In this document: piece after piece, positions 23,980-37,959 of the stretch | How positions within the stretch are numbered: the stretch's first letter is position 1 | How the letters are laid out: each line of letters opens with the position of its first letter | Origin: Boswellia sacra | Lineage: Eukaryota > Streptophyta > Magnoliopsida > Sapindales > Burseraceae | Reading direction: 5' to 3' | NCBI GenBank assembly: GCA_013180625.2 | Contig: SNVD02002577.1 | Coordinates: forward strand, 1 to 64,000 | Length of the DNA: 64,000 nt | The notes under the pieces: model-generated | What the model was told of the DNA's origin: nothing | The model's input: the letters and a program-made list of their open reading frames with translations, nothing else | Database searches by the model: none | Position numbers and translations under genes: made by a program

Positions 23980-26900
23980 CGAGTTTTTGATAGGGAAGCT
24001 GAGAAAATGAAGTAGCAGCTGAGAAAAGGAGTTGAATTAATATAGGAGTGGTATCTCATTAGAGAAAAGTCTTATTCATAGGGTGTTGAAACTCTTCTCT
24101 CTCTCTTCTCTCTCTTATAAATTTCCTTCTCGATTTTTTTCTTTCCTTCTTTTTTGTTTGGCAAGGATAGGAAATGAGTTAATAGTCTGAGTTGCATATG
24201 TCTCATCAAAGGTCTGAGAATTAATGTCTTTTGCAGGGATGGTGGGGCATTTTCACTGATAATATTTTGGAGTGAAAACAGAAATTGATGGTAACCCATG
24301 CTTTAAACTTAAGACAGTGAAATTTCAGGCACAGAATAATTTACAAGTACTTTATTTAAGTGATACTAGTAATTAAAGTTTAGGTTGCAACACACATATA
24401 CGAACACCAAGTTCAACTCCCTCACAAGTCACAACCAAAGCAAAAGAATAATATAAAAAAAAAAATTTTGATGTTATTTTGCCTGCCCACAAGCAGAACA
24501 CTAGAATGTTTTAATACAAAATAACAGTAACCTCTCTGTCAATGTTGACACAAATTAATATAATATTCCTTTGTTTATGCGGAAAACACTTTTGTCTTTC
24601 AAAGAAAACAGGACCCTCCCTTTTTTTTTAACCCTTTTAGCTTTTTGGGCAATTCTTCTAAATCATGATCACTTTGAAAAGTTTCATCATTACCGGGAAA
24701 GAAAACAAATTATTTTGGTCATTTTCTGAATGTTAAGGATAGCTTACTATTTTTGATGAATTCCACCGAGCCTTGTAAATTGCCCCACCCCTTTTTTTTT
24801 TTTTTTTACCCATTCTGAAAGACCATTATTACTTCTTCATTCCATTTTCCTCTTGAGCTACTTGCAAATTCAAGATGCTCATTCTTAACCCACACGTCTG
24901 TGACCAAAAATGGGAAGCGAATTAAAGTGATGTTATCACATAATCACAGTCATTAATTGAAGGAGATTCCACATTTGTATTTTTATCAGATTGTTCAACA
25001 TATTTTACCAAGTTATTACTGTTCTCTGCTTTGAAGAAAACCCATTTTTAGACAGATCATTTAGGTTTTTTTAGAACCACAACCGCTCCCTATAATTGTA
25101 AACCAATCCCTCCTACTTCTTTAATGCAATTCCCTTCTAATATTGCTTCAGAACTAATAAAACGACATAGAGCCATTAGCACTAATTTGTTTTATCCTCT
25201 AACTAACAAATTTAATGAAACTTCATTAAAACACCGCCACCCACTTGACTTGCATCGCCGCAACCTCCACCACCACACCCATGGCGACTGCAGCATCCCT
25301 TTCCCTTCCATCAGTAATCGCAGCAGTTCAATATTTCTTCTATAATGGTTTTTAATTCGGACCATTAAAGCCTACAATTATAGTTCAATTAACTTTATAT
25401 CTCTTGGTATCTCACAAGTGCATGAATCATACATTAAGCCAACTTGATGATTAAGAGAGAATGTCCACTTCTCAAACTGTTCAATTACATACCTAAATGA
25501 TTGCAATTGAAAACATTCAAATGATTTAAATTTCACTTAAATTGTATCTGGGCAGAAAATTTTTTATGCAAACTTGTGACAAGAATTTAAATTTGACTTC
25601 TCAATTTTGATTGCATGCATCTTGGTCCAAGTCAAAAATTTTAGAGAAATTAAACTTTAATAATTAATATTATCAGTTGTTTTGGTAAACTTACCGGTTC
25701 TAGTATGGTATAAGGCAATGTGAAATTAAAAAAAAATGAAAATGAAAATAAAAACAGGATTCTCTTAGGGGGAATAATTTTTGTCAATGATTAGAAGCGT
25801 ACAGCGGCATAATAGATGGAATAATTCTCTATGAACTCATATTAAAATAGGAGTAAAATATGAACAAGTATACAATAAAGAAGTGAAGCAGAGGCAGCCA
25901 AGCTCTTGTTTCTGCAATTTTCATTTTAATTTCTTTCCTTGCTTTGGGCCACCTTTCCTTAATCTAATTAACTAATCTAACTTCAACCCCTTAATCCTTG
26001 CTGTCTCGACCTTTTCTCGGGTCCCTCCTTTGCCTAATCAGACAAGACTAAATTATAATTAATTTCATATTAAACCTATATTTTTCGGGACCGTTAAACA
26101 AAGATGAGAAATCATAATATAACAAATTGTACAGTATTCACTTTCTTTTTTTTTTAATTATTATAAAACATTATGACAACAACAATAATATGATTTATAA
26201 GAATGTGTTCATCTTTAAAATAAAAAATACAAATTCATTCAATTATATAAGATTATATTCTCCAATCAACAAAAAAATTAAGGTAATTATTGATAATTAT
26301 TAATTTTTAAAATATAATTAGATTTAATTAGAGTACTTGGAAATTATAGTTCGCTGTCGAGGAAAAGGTGGTGTGGCCCGCAATGAAATGGGAAGCCCAT
26401 TGGAATCTCCACAAAAGATTACAAGTATCAAAGGTGTGATTATGAACTTGACATCAACTAAACATAAAACTAATTATCAAATATCAATCACATTCACAAA
26501 AACTAAAAGAAAACATAATCACATTTCTTTATCTCCTTTTCAAACTCTTTAAAATTTTTTTTGCTTATAAATAATAATGAGATTGACTGTGAGTTATAAT
26601 CCATTTACGAAATTAATAATTCACAAGGACATGAAGTTAGAAGAATCCGAAAAAACCAGGATAGGACCCAAATTGAATCCATTATTAAAGGGTCCTACTC
26701 CAGGAATGGGCAGGGGCATGAAATGGACGATGATTAAGGTGGGCGGGGGGAAGATCAACGGTGGGAAGAGGAGGTGATAAGAGTCAATTTTGGTGCATGG
26801 AAATATGTCGACTGGACCCATCGGACACTGGGCACTACACAACAGCTGCATGTGCAACACTGTTGAGATAATGGATCTCGACGCCATCTTTCTGGGTCCC

Positions 26901-29900
26901 AACTTGTCTCAAATTATGAAAGGCGACATTAACGTAATTAATAAAACATATTTGAATTTGGAGATGATTAAAGGCTAGTTTTGTCATTTCCTTTCCCTCT
27001 TTAGCAATAATATTAGCGCCCATTCATTTCAATGCTAACATTTCTTAGTGCAAAAGGCGTCGAATTCGGGAATTGTATCCTTCGTTTAGAGGTTTATTTT
27101 GCTTTAATATTTTACTCTCTTGTTTCATCACTTTACCCTCAATGCAAAAGGACGCTTGTGCACCCAGAAGAAGGCTATTGTTTTATCGCAATTTTATAAT
27201 ATTGATTTTAAGACTTTTTATTTTATTTTTTTGATAAAAATATGCCTTGACTAGTATCAAGTTGGCATATTATAACTCGAGAAAACTAAATAAATAAATA
27301 AAATGGTCTCAGCCGTAAATTAGGTCTAAAATATTAAAATAAAAATAACGACTTCACAATTATAGGCAACTTTCTTTCTTATATTTCTGGGGCAAATTTT
27401 GACAATTCCTCTATCTTTTGACTTTGTATTTCTCAGGCCAATCATTTTTTTAAAATCTCTTATTAATAAATTTTTGACGTGTCAAAAACGATTCATGTTG
27501 CAACAAGAGTGGAATTTTATATTGAGGGAGAGATAGCTGTATGGGGTGGGGACCTGCGAAACTACACGAAATGGTCTTATATTTGAGCACCGACAGAGAA
27601 GATGAAAGCCCTGAATTTATATAATTGTGATTAACAACAGATTTCGATATAACCCTTAATCACTTGATAAATGTACATGTCATGCTTAATTTACGTCCAT
27701 CAGGGAACAAATTTGACACTATTGTCCAATCATTACAATTATTAATTTCCTACAAAGTATATCCATAGATTTCTTCATTGCGGAAATAAATTAAACTTAC
27801 TCAACTCAACAACTTGCAAATCAATTATATAATTCTGATTATCCAGAATCAACATGGTTGCTTTACATATCTTTCTAGTCTAATCCCAGCTCGTCACGTA
27901 TTTGCTTTTTCATTCACAAAATCACGCGTATCATTAGCTTTATATGCTTTTGTTTCGATGGAGAATTAGCAGACAGACACCCCGATCGACCTTCTGAAGT
28001 TCACAACTACTGCAGTCCAGCTTTCTACAATATTTTACTGGGCAGAGTTGATTCTACCAAAACTCAACAGCTAGGCTTTAACGATTAAATTAAACTAATT
28101 AATACAAATTCAACAGCGAGGGGCTTGGAGGATTCTTTGTTTTTTGTTTCCAATATGGAATTGTTTAAACGTTAAAGAAGAAGATAAATAAGGATTCGTT
28201 TGAAAATATATAAAGATAGAAAAAATATATACAATGTTTTGCGTAGTTGATGATGGAAAAGGCAAATATTCCATGAAGGTGTGCTTCTTAATAAGATATA
28301 GATGTATACTTACATACAGACAACAGCACCATCAATGAGCATCTTCATTAAGACTCCATCCCTCTCTCTCGCCCTCTCTCATGATTAATTATGAAAACTG
28401 AAAATTAAATAAAAGAAGAGTAGAAGAAGAAAGATCCTAAGAATAAGTCCATTATCATTTTCTTTCATATTATTATATAGCTTGTCTCCTTATAACACCA
28501 TTATTAGGCCTCCTTGACCTTAGCAATGTCCAAGTTCACACATCCAACAAGATCAAATTTGTTATAATTAAACTCAAACCCAAGAAAAGATACTTCTAAT
28601 TATCTCTCCATACCTCATCATTCACTCGCGAGCTTATCATATGCAAGCACATGAGCTGTTTTCTTTGGTCAACCATTAATTATCGTCACCACAGTATATA
28701 AACATATTTATATCTATCTATATGTCAGTACATTAACGATATATCTTATTTTAACAAGAACCCATGGCTGGTCGGCAATGATTTTGATTTTCATTTAACT
28801 CATTTATATACGTAGAAAAATTGACTACACTTCTTTTTCTAATTACTTATGTCAATTTGTTTCACAATTATATATATGATTTGTATATCATATTGCCAAA
28901 AGGTTTAGAAAGGACATGGAAAAACAAGCTACAGAGAAGTGGACAACAATTATTTTTTTAGTTATAAACGAAAGTTCTCTCGAATCAGCTAGCCCTTCTT
29001 CTTGCCTTGCCACTATTTTTAAACTCGAATGAAGGAGTTAAAGGATTGGTTATTAGTGAAATTAAAAAGAAAGAATTAAAATAAAATGATTGAGATTATG
29101 CTAACAATTAATGTAATTCAGTGCCAGTAAGTTAGTCTGAAATTTGTATAACCAAAAAAGAGCTGCAGAAACCCTAATTTACAAAAGAATTTATAGCATG
29201 AATCTCGAAAGCTTCCAAGAACAGAAGTTAGGATCAGACATAGGCTTTATAAACCAATATTTACAAATTTAATCTTTTGGATAAAATGGTTACTTTAACT
29301 TGTAAATATTCTAGGCTACGACTTCGCCATTCTCAAAAACAATCTTCTTCGGTATGTCGGGTGTACGGTGAGGGGAAATAGCAGAGTTATAAAGAGGGAA
29401 AACATATATATAACTGGAGCTCTGAAAGGAATATTATTCTGATTTTGAAATAAACGGCATTAATTCAGTTGTCGCACCTAGAAACTGAAACCAGTTTTAC
29501 ATATAAAAATGGAATGATTGCCTACATGATCAGTTCAATATGAAGTCAAAAAGGGGTGTATTAACAGTAGTTACGGTACATCTAAACATAGAAAATTGTT
29601 GCAACATTAAAGCTTTATGACAAAAGTACTTCCCAGTTGAATTAACCTCACCTATTCTTATTACAAATTTTTACAAAAATCTTTATAGAAGAAGTGCAAG
29701 AGCTGTTTAGGGAGAGCCTGACGAGTGGTGAATCTCATAATTTGAAAATATCATAAAGACATTGTGTACGGGCATAATAATAATTATAATAATGTAGATT
29801 ATTACGCAAAATATATACACTAAAGTTATTTAATTGTCTGAAGAAACATCGAAAGCAGAGTTCGATAAGACTAGAATATGGCCTACAAGGAGTAAGAAAT

Positions 29901-32060
29901 ATGAGATTAAGATGTGGCAGTTGTCTAGGTTCATTGCTTGCACGAGTGTGCTAACGATCGGATCCAAGTCTGAATCAAATTTAGGTACTTGGTACGTATT
30001 TGTCCCTTCAAGTGGCTGAGCTGGGATTTGAAGATTGAAAGATAAATCGAATACACCGAAATGAAATCACAATTAAACACTGCCCTGCCCACCTTATGTT
30101 TATCCTCACAGAGAAATTATAATAATAATTAAAAAAAAAAAGATTAATGGGAGGATAGATAAGGTTTTGGTGTCGGGTGGGGTCTATAAAATATGTGACA
30201 TTAGTCCAATTAAACCCCACCACGGGGCCTTCCCTTTAATCATTTTGCCCTTTAAGGTTCAAAAGTAATGCCAAAAAGGGCAGAACCAATTTTCTGCAAC
30301 AGAAAAAAAAAATTGTATAGTTTCATTCGAAAATCAATGGTGAAAATACGACATGCAGAGGAGTTGAGATTAACCATTCTTCCATGTCCTATTTCAATAT
30401 TTTTCTCCTTTTTGATTCCTGTGCATATTTCTCGAAATTGATGTGTTACAAAGTTGGGCAAGCAGGCCGGGCGCCTCAATTGGTCAATTCTTCAATCTCA
30501 TTAATTAGTGCTGAGATCGATGCATAGTATTAGAGGCCCTGACTCAGCAAGAATACGAAATGTTGTGAACCATAAGTTAGCAGCTAGAAGAGTAGCATAA
30601 AGGGACCCCATTAGCTCCAAAAAGTTAAAAGGGCTTGCAATGGGAAAACGTGACCCATTTCACCGTTCCTAGCTTCTAAGGAAATGTCACATTCTTAAAG
30701 TCAAGTACATTAAAACTAAAAGACTCTTGGAGAGAGGCATCATATAAAAGGAAAAGTGGAGAAATATTGCACTAGGGCAGAGCTGTACAAAGCATCTAAA
30801 CCGTTCACTAGACTTGAAATATAGATCATGGAAATGCCTTGTCGGGCCCCAAAACATTAGCACTCACAATTTCAAGAAAGCTGTAATGTGGACCCTTATA
30901 ATCCGGCCGTCCATCAACGAGGACCCAGATGAATTAGTCCATGACGTGATGCATTGCGCGTTAGGATGTACCATAATGATTAATTATCATGACCATGCAA
31001 TGCATTGCATTGATGTCAAGATAAAAAATAAATAAATGTAGCTATAAACCCAGATTCCATTTTTTTCTTGTAACCCATCAGTGAACACCATCAAGTAAGT
31101 GCAGTTGTTTGAATAGATTTTATTTCTTTGGTATTTTTTTTATTGCGGCATGGCAAGGGTTTCGGAGATAAAAGTTATTTAAATATATCATATAAACAGT
31201 GATTGTCGGCAAACCCTTCTTTAACTAGACTACTCATTGTTGCCATTAAGTGTATATATTCTGATTTGAACTCCTTTGTCTGCCATTATTATAATGACTC
31301 AGCGAAGCAAAATTCATTAGCCAAATTGCCGCTTACATTTTTATAATAAAATATAAAAACAAGCTTCTTTTTTGTGCCATAATTTTCAACTTTAAAGTCC
31401 AAACCCCCCACCTATAGATTTTTTTTAATGTAGATGAATGGTAAATATGTCAGCCGTTGCACAGACAAATCCGAGTTACTATTCTGCTGGGTGGACAAAT
31501 CTTAATAGCTTTAAAGTGCCACTTTGGCTGGCTTCAAATTCAATTTTAAGTCTCACTCACTAGAATTTTCCTTTGTTATCAACGATTTCAGTGCAATAAT
31601 TAAGCTGGCAACAATAAGACGAACAGTAAGAAATCCGTGTTATCATCGATAAACAAAAATCCCTAGATTTTAGTAATTTAATGATTTAGTTGTAAGTGAA
31701 GAATGCCAATGGTTACGCAACGAAGAGGAGGGAAGCAACGGTAAGGGCCTTCAGCCTTTGGTTGATTTCCAACGTTCAAAAAAAAAAACAAAGGAAAAAA
31801 AATGTGTGTTGGGGCCGGGAAGCACCTATGAGATTTGTGTCCTAACGGTTTAATGATTGCAGAGATAAGCTACTTTCCAGTTTTACCTCCCCCATGGCCC
31901 CGTAGTTATATCTACATTCTGGCTCGCTCTCCAACACGTGTGCCCTCCATGGAGTGGGACCCATCAACTAGCTCAGCCAACTGTAAATCCCACGTCACAT
32001 TCCCTCCGTGATTCCACGTCGATCTTCATTCCTTGTAGCTGTATCCTTCTTATTGGTAAA

Positions 32061-32064
<4 letters not shown>

Positions 32065-32101
<37 letters not shown>
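32065..32101. repeat. CT microsatellite
   Basis: An uninterrupted CT dinucleotide run of about 37 bases in the gene-poor region. Confidence 0.9.
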
Positions 32102-32105
<4 letters not shown>

Positions 32106-32566
32106 GTTTTGCTAATTCTTGCAATTATTATTTTTATTATTATTCTGTGCTAGCATCATATGAGGACATGTCGTATTTATAATTTTTTTTCCTTTTTCAA
32201 GAAAATAGTGTCTGTTATTTTAATTGTTAAAGGTGCTCAAACTAACGTAAAAAATATCTATTTATATGTCATCAATGATTCAACAAAAGTTAGAAAATAT
32301 AAAAGAAGAGTTAAATAATTGAATGGTTTATAAATGCATGGGAGAGTGCGGAGCTGGACCTGCGCTGCGTTAAATAGTTCTCCGTATAGAGTCCCATCTC
32401 TGGGTCTGGGGCCTACTCATTGTTAGATTGTGAAGAAGTACGTACAGTCCTTTACTATTGACGCTTGTATTGTATCATGTTGGGGCCTTGAAGATCTTCA
32501 TCTAACATTAACATTTGATTCTGAATGAGAAAAAATGATGTCCGTACAAAGAGGGAAGATCTTTGA

Positions 32567-32667
32567 TGCATCCGTTGCATCGTGTAACGTCTTGAATTAA
32601 CCCAATGGACAGAGCTGGTTGCTATCCATTAGACCAACTTGGTATGCTATATGGTGCAACGGATGCA
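32567..32667 (-). repeat. Inverted repeat enclosing a tRNA-like sequence, possible SINE relic
   Basis: The 13-mer TGCATCCGTTGCA at 32567-32579 is matched perfectly in inverse at 32655-32667. On the minus strand the loop contains TGGTCTAATGG, which fits the tRNA A-box pattern. Downstream is ATTCAAGAC, one mismatch from the core of a B box, and beyond the repeat a T run. No complete tRNA cloverleaf is present. A tRNA-derived SINE or tRNA pseudogene is a possibility only. Confidence 0.3.
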
Positions 32668-35600
32668 CAGAAAATTTAGCCAGTGCAAAGAAGCTGACTG
32701 TTCAACATGTCACGTTTCTCTTTCTCTACTCACACGCTCACATCCACCCTCTATTTCGAAAATTGACACACCATAAATAAAAGACCAGCATCGCTGTCCA
32801 CACGACTGAGCTTGCTTTGCCCATGAAATGTCATGAATATCCATCCGCTCTTCTGCATATATCATTTATGCATCATGTTCATTTGGGCCGTTGCCAAGTT
32901 GTTAATTTACATAAATTGATCGAAAGCTAGGCTAGCCTTCATTTACTAACCCCTCTTCTCTTCAGATTAATATCAATCATTAATACATCTATTTTTTTTT
33001 TTACTCAAAATTGTTTTCAACTTCATACCCTTCGAAATATTCTCTGTCGCTTTCATGCAATATGCAGATGCCCTTAAGAGATTTTATAATTTATTTTGTT
33101 TTATTATGTATAGTTGTATTGGTAGTACAAGCTCTGATTTACTAGCACAGAATGAATAATCCATACAAAAGAGTACATATGTAAGTAAAATCATGAGAGA
33201 GAGGAAACAAAGCAGTAAGCATATATATCAGCGGGAGTGTAACTTGTGGAGCAACTCAGAGAATTATTGTACTAATCAAACTGTTGCTTTGTTGTTCAAT
33301 TAAAGGGATGTCGTATTAATTGCGAACTCACAAGTACTAATTTGACCCGTTTATATTTTTTAAGCCAAAACTCTGTAGAGAAACTTGACCCAATTGGTAA
33401 TTTGTTATGTAGTTTAAGTTTCGGAAAGAGCACAGTGCATACGCAGTTTGACTGATTTGATTAACTTAAAAAACCAATATTGGAAACTGAGGCTTACGGT
33501 TAACCTACCACTTAATGTCTTATTATCATTCTAAGTAGACACAATACATATACTGATATTTTGAGCTTGAATTCGTCCATCGTTTTCAACAATAATGAAC
33601 TGTTGGTTGTTTTCAAAGCATATTCGATATAGATAAATTGAATAATGAAGCGTTTAAAAACAATGGTTTAATTTTTTTTTTTTTTTTTTGTAAGATTCAA
33701 AGGGCAAGCTAAGGTATTGGGAAGTTGATGAGATATTAATGTGAACTAAAATTCACAAGGATAACGATTTTAGAGATCCTAATAATGAAGAGGTTGTTTG
33801 AAATCTAAAGAGGCATCAATAGATTTGTCCTTGAACAATAAGAGGTGCCTTTGTGTTGATTATCTTTGCAAAAGGATGACAACCAATTGACAAGAAAGAT
33901 CAACCATATATCACTTTGGGATAATGGGATTAGACATGGTGGTAGTCCTCATTAAATTCGCTAATAATTTCATTTCATTGATGCTATTGGACAAATTACC
34001 ATCCACCTTCAGGCTGCGAGTGATGTTAACGGCCCAAGATTGACACACCCATGACCCACTTTTTTGTAAGGGAGCACACCACGTTCCTCTTGGACTGTCA
34101 AATTGCCTAGCACTTTGAGATTAGTCTATTCATTTGACTCTTAATGTATCCCACTTAATAGTCCTATTAGCATTAGTGGCAACATTAGCACATGCATTTG
34201 TCATATCTATTTTCCTTAATCGCTCTATCCACAAACGATTAATAAATTTAGTTAATTTAGAATAGTCTAATCGTTACTTATAATGTAAAATTAACGACCC
34301 AATTAGTGAATTTTCAAGACACTAAAAATAACTCTAGTTAGCTTTCTAGCTTTTATGCATTTACCATGTATGGTGTAAACTTTAAACAAATCAAGGGAGA
34401 CATAAATTATGATGAACGTTTGACTTTACTGAGAAGGAAGACAGCGTTACAAGGGAGATTGAGCAATATTTTCTTTAACCAAATCAATTGTTTATCAAAA
34501 GCACAGATTCAAGTTGCTAAAAGACTTATCAACTTAAAACGCTAGCTTGATTTGTCTCCCTTAACTTTGAATAATTACGACTCGGCTTTTGCTTGCAGTG
34601 GAAAAAGATAGTCAACTTTCATCACACATTACATCATTGACCCCGACTCGGGGGATAATTAGCCCCTTAATCAACCCTAATCATACTGTGAGATTTGGTC
34701 CAGCAATGAAGTTGAGTCTTATCAACCAATGATTCTATCATACTTCGCTGTCATGATCTTACTGGATTTGCTTACCACATTCTCACTAAAGCTGTCTGAT
34801 CAAATTCATTGAAGCGAATTTCTTCTAAAACTTTATAATATTCCTATAAAACTTTCGTAATCAGCCTAATCCCATCCCATCAATCTCTCCAATACCATTT
34901 GCTTTTCCTTTCAGTTCTCAATTTTCAACTGCTCTTACTGCAAACCCAGTTCACATCATGCATTGCATCAGAGATTGTTGCATATAAAGTCTTCATATTC
35001 AAAATGGTTTTAAAAATAGGGAATGATTAATTAGCCCAAAAGCAAACAGGTTTGATGTCCATTATGGAGCCAATAATCCATACATATTATTAAAGGGGTT
35101 TGCAGAAAAGTAGAATAGGGCCAATTCAGACAAATTCGCTTTGCCTGCATGTCTTTATTGACACTCATCTGGCCTTAAGCTAGCTCAATATCATCGCTCA
35201 TTTGTCCATGATTTTTGTTGTTGCTTATGCAAAATAGCCCTATCAATATAGCTGGCGGCTTTAACTCTGAGAAAGCGACAATTCCTAAGCCAAAATACCT
35301 TGCAACGGAAACCAAAAATCGAATTTTATAAGATTTCTGTCGTTTTTATTTGTTTTTGATGGATTCTCGTAGTTATTTCCATGCACTAATTGGCCGTATG
35401 ATTTTGGTGTTATTAATCTGGATTTCACAAGCATCAGATGTGCCAATTTTTGTACACGGAGCTGGGTTTGTCTATCCACGGCATATATATGGATATGGTG
35501 GCTCAGCCAACTCATTATTAAGCAACAATTCCTCTAGTTTTGGGAAAAAAGATTGGTCTATACCCTCTCAATAAAGTTGGAAAACATAGTTGGACTTGGA

Positions 35601-37352
35601 TTGGGACAGCTTCCCTCTCTACTTAGATTGGTCCATTCAGCTTGGATTTTAGTTTTGATAATTTGTTACGTAAATTTGCTATTAAAGGATCTGGGTCATG
35701 ATGTGAGGAATAGTTGCTAATGAAAGCAATAGCTGGTTTTTGTAACATGCCTTCCTCAGAACTCAGGGCTTGATAAATTGTTTTTTGATAATCCAAGGTT
35801 GTGAATTTAACCATTTACTTACTGTGGTTAAGATAGACTTGGGGGTAGTTGAATTTCTGATCTGAACTTCACCAACAATCTTCTTAGTAAATTATATTGG
35901 ATAGGATAAAGGATAGATCTTATTTGTCATTTCCACGACTTCACGTTTGCCACTATATGTCACCACTAGTTCAAAGCATTCGTTCCACTAATTCAGAAGC
36001 AATCAAATTGCAGAGTAACCCAAAGGAAATAGCTTCAATTTGCTACTGTTAAGGAATGACAATACGGGTAACTAGGGGAATGCTAGAGTAGAATGCTCAC
36101 AACGCACAAGATCTCAGGGCTGCCATTTAAAAAAAAAAAAAAAAAGGAAAAACTGGGTCTCTGTAGCCTGTCTGTCCAACTTATCCCCGGCCCAGGCAAC
36201 TTTGTAACTGTAGAATACAGGCTCATAGTCAAAGCCTCTCTCAAAACAAATGGTTGTGTTGATCTGTTCTGTTCACCAGTGAAGCAATTCTATGATGCCT
36301 CTCGTGGGCTTGGAAATGACTTTGCGTTTGGGCCTTCTATCTCATCCTCTCGTTAATGGCGCCCATGGTGGTGTGAAATTTAAAACAATAATAAAATAAA
36401 ATAAGTTGACTCTCATGCGTTACTTAAAAATACGCACGAATTCTTGACCGGTAGAAAGTGACTTTTTAGGTCAACAAATATTAATTTATTGAATAGATAT
36501 TTATCTCCTGCCTTTTGAATGTTTGTTCATAATTTTATAGTTATTTTTCGTTGATACGATAAACCTGTGACAAATTACCATTAGTTTGGTAATCATTATA
36601 AGCATATTTATGCAATACGTTGGTTGTAGTATTACATAAAATTTAGCTTTAAATTAATATTAAAAAATTAAGTTTGTGTAAATTTCTTTAGGTAATGATA
36701 AACCGGAAGATAATAATATAAAATATCATTTAAAGAATCATATACATAATCCATGACAACTAATGTGGGCCTGGACTAGTACTATGCTTGAAGATTGGAG
36801 TCTAATTGACAAGTAGTTGTCAATTAGGCTCCAAGTTGCAACTTAAGTTGAAAATTTGACAAGTGGGACTCGAAAGGTGGCCTGACGTGGAAATTATCGT
36901 CGCTTAGCCCAGCCGAAAAAATGGATAGAAACTTCACATAATCGTAGCTGTTACTTTGATGGCTAGACAAAGCTTGTTGGTCGCCAATCGCCATGTCGGC
37001 AGTCAATATTCTCCAACCAGATACGAGAAAATCTAGCAGGGTTTGACATGAAATAAAACTATAAAAAGGGGAATGCGATTTAAACTTTCCTAATTCTTCA
37101 AAAATTGTACGCATTTTTTGGAATCCAACAGTGAATCAAATCTATTAGGACAGATGACATCTAATTGTCAATTAAGAAGCAATAGAATAGCAGACTTGCG
37201 CAAAGGACAATTAAACGGTATAAAAGAGCCAAAGTTGAATTGAAGTCAAATCAAGTTCCACGCATTAAAAAACGGAGAGAGAAGGTTAAGGTTAAGTTTG
37301 CTATACTAAAGTCGGCCGGCAAGGGATAGCCCACTCTTCGTGCTCCGCCCGC

Positions 37353-37360
37353 CTATAAAT
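37353..37360 (+). promoter_or_regulatory. TATA box of the SMR-type gene
   Basis: CTATAAAT in a GC-richer context, about 270 bp upstream of the start codon at 37624. A GT-AG pair at 37524-37609 could be an 86-bp intron in the 5' leader: donor after GAG, acceptor TTGGTTACAG just before the start region. The box is seen directly; the leader intron is inference. Confidence 0.6.
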
Positions 37361-37623
37361 TGAATTCAAACGCAAACGAGTCAAACATCAAAGTCTCCAC
37401 TCAGTCTCACACCGACCGACCGACCCCACCTTTCTCTTCTTATTAGCATTCATATCAAAACAAACCCACCTCAAAAAACACTATACTTACGTTGTCTTCA
37501 ACTTCTCAAGTAGTTGTCTTGAGGTCAGTTTGATTTGGTGGTAGATCTCAAATTTTGACAAGCATCATTGTATTCTAGAATTTTGTTTCTGATTAATCCT
37601 TGGTTACAGGCTTTGGAAACAAG

Positions 37624-37959
37624 ATGGTGACCCATTACAAGAGAGATGATAAAGATAAAGATCAAGCCGAGGTGTTGTCAGTAAGTTTGGAAAGCAATGC
37701 CGTTGATGAAGAAGCTGCGGAAACCTGTACGACTCCAACTGCTAAAGAATGTAGAATTGCTGACGTATTGACGTGTCCTCCTGCACCGAGGAAGCGTAGA
37801 GCTTCTTTCTTGACTAACAAGCATGTCCCTGACAAGAAGAAGTTTAAGAAGGTTGACAAGTTGATTGTCTCTTCAGAGTTACAAACAATGCTGGGGCTTG
37901 ATCAGGTTCAGGTTTCGTGCAATAAGATTCCCTGGAGGGCCAAGAAGAAGTTTCTTTGA
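37624..37959 (+). CDS. SMR: SIAMESE-related (SMR-type) cyclin-dependent kinase inhibitor, 111 aa
   Basis: Members of this small plant family bind CDK-cyclin complexes in the nucleus and push cells from mitosis to endoreduplication. Several are induced by stress. The single-exon CDS encodes 111 residues beginning MVTHYKRDDK. The segment CTTPTAKECRIADVLT leads into CPPAPRKRR at residues 51-59, which is the SIM/SMR signature (TPT...CPPAPRK). After it come a basic stretch (DKKKFKKVDK) and SSELQTML, in the place where SMRs carry a short cyclin-contact-like acidic/hydrophobic motif. Length agrees with the family (about 80-130 aa). The C-terminus (NKIPWRAKKKFL) is not one I can match to a named member. 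The start is the first ATG after the probable leader intron. The P450 gene downstream is on the other strand and unrelated. Confidence 0.72.
   Translation: MVTHYKRDDKDKDQAEVLSVSLESNAVDEEAAETCTTPTAKECRIADVLTCPPAPRKRRASFLTNKHVPDKKKFKKVDKLIVSSELQTMLGLDQVQVSCNKIPWRAKKKFL

Larger units (their letters stand above)
23783..37352. other. Gene-poor region, ~13.6 kb
   Basis: The left edge is the MYB promoter and the right edge the SMR promoter. Between them I find only short frames without recognisable content: 25124-25345, 26337-26902, 29834-30019, 31938-32153, 35285-35574 and 36093-36356. At 25281 a short frame starts MATAASLSLPS, transit-peptide-like, but ends after about 24 codons. A CT microsatellite and an inverted repeat with a tRNA-like internal sequence are listed separately. 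The rest is unique-looking AT-rich DNA with homopolymer runs. Confidence 0.5.

Noticed and set aside
26337..26902. Frames on both strands around 26.3-26.9 kb
   Set aside because: Mutually antisense, low-complexity, no homology I can name.
34387..34572. Possible hairpin from AAGGGAGACA and its inverse
   Set aside because: Only ten bases match and the flanks do not continue the stem, so it does not support a microRNA precursor.
35285..35574. Overlapping frames on both strands
   Set aside because: No family signature; antisense pair in AT-rich spacer.
36093..36356. 87-codon frame after a poly(A) run
   Set aside because: Starts inside a poly-Lys run encoded by an A tract. The rest looked protein-like for a moment but matches nothing I know and has no splice signals.
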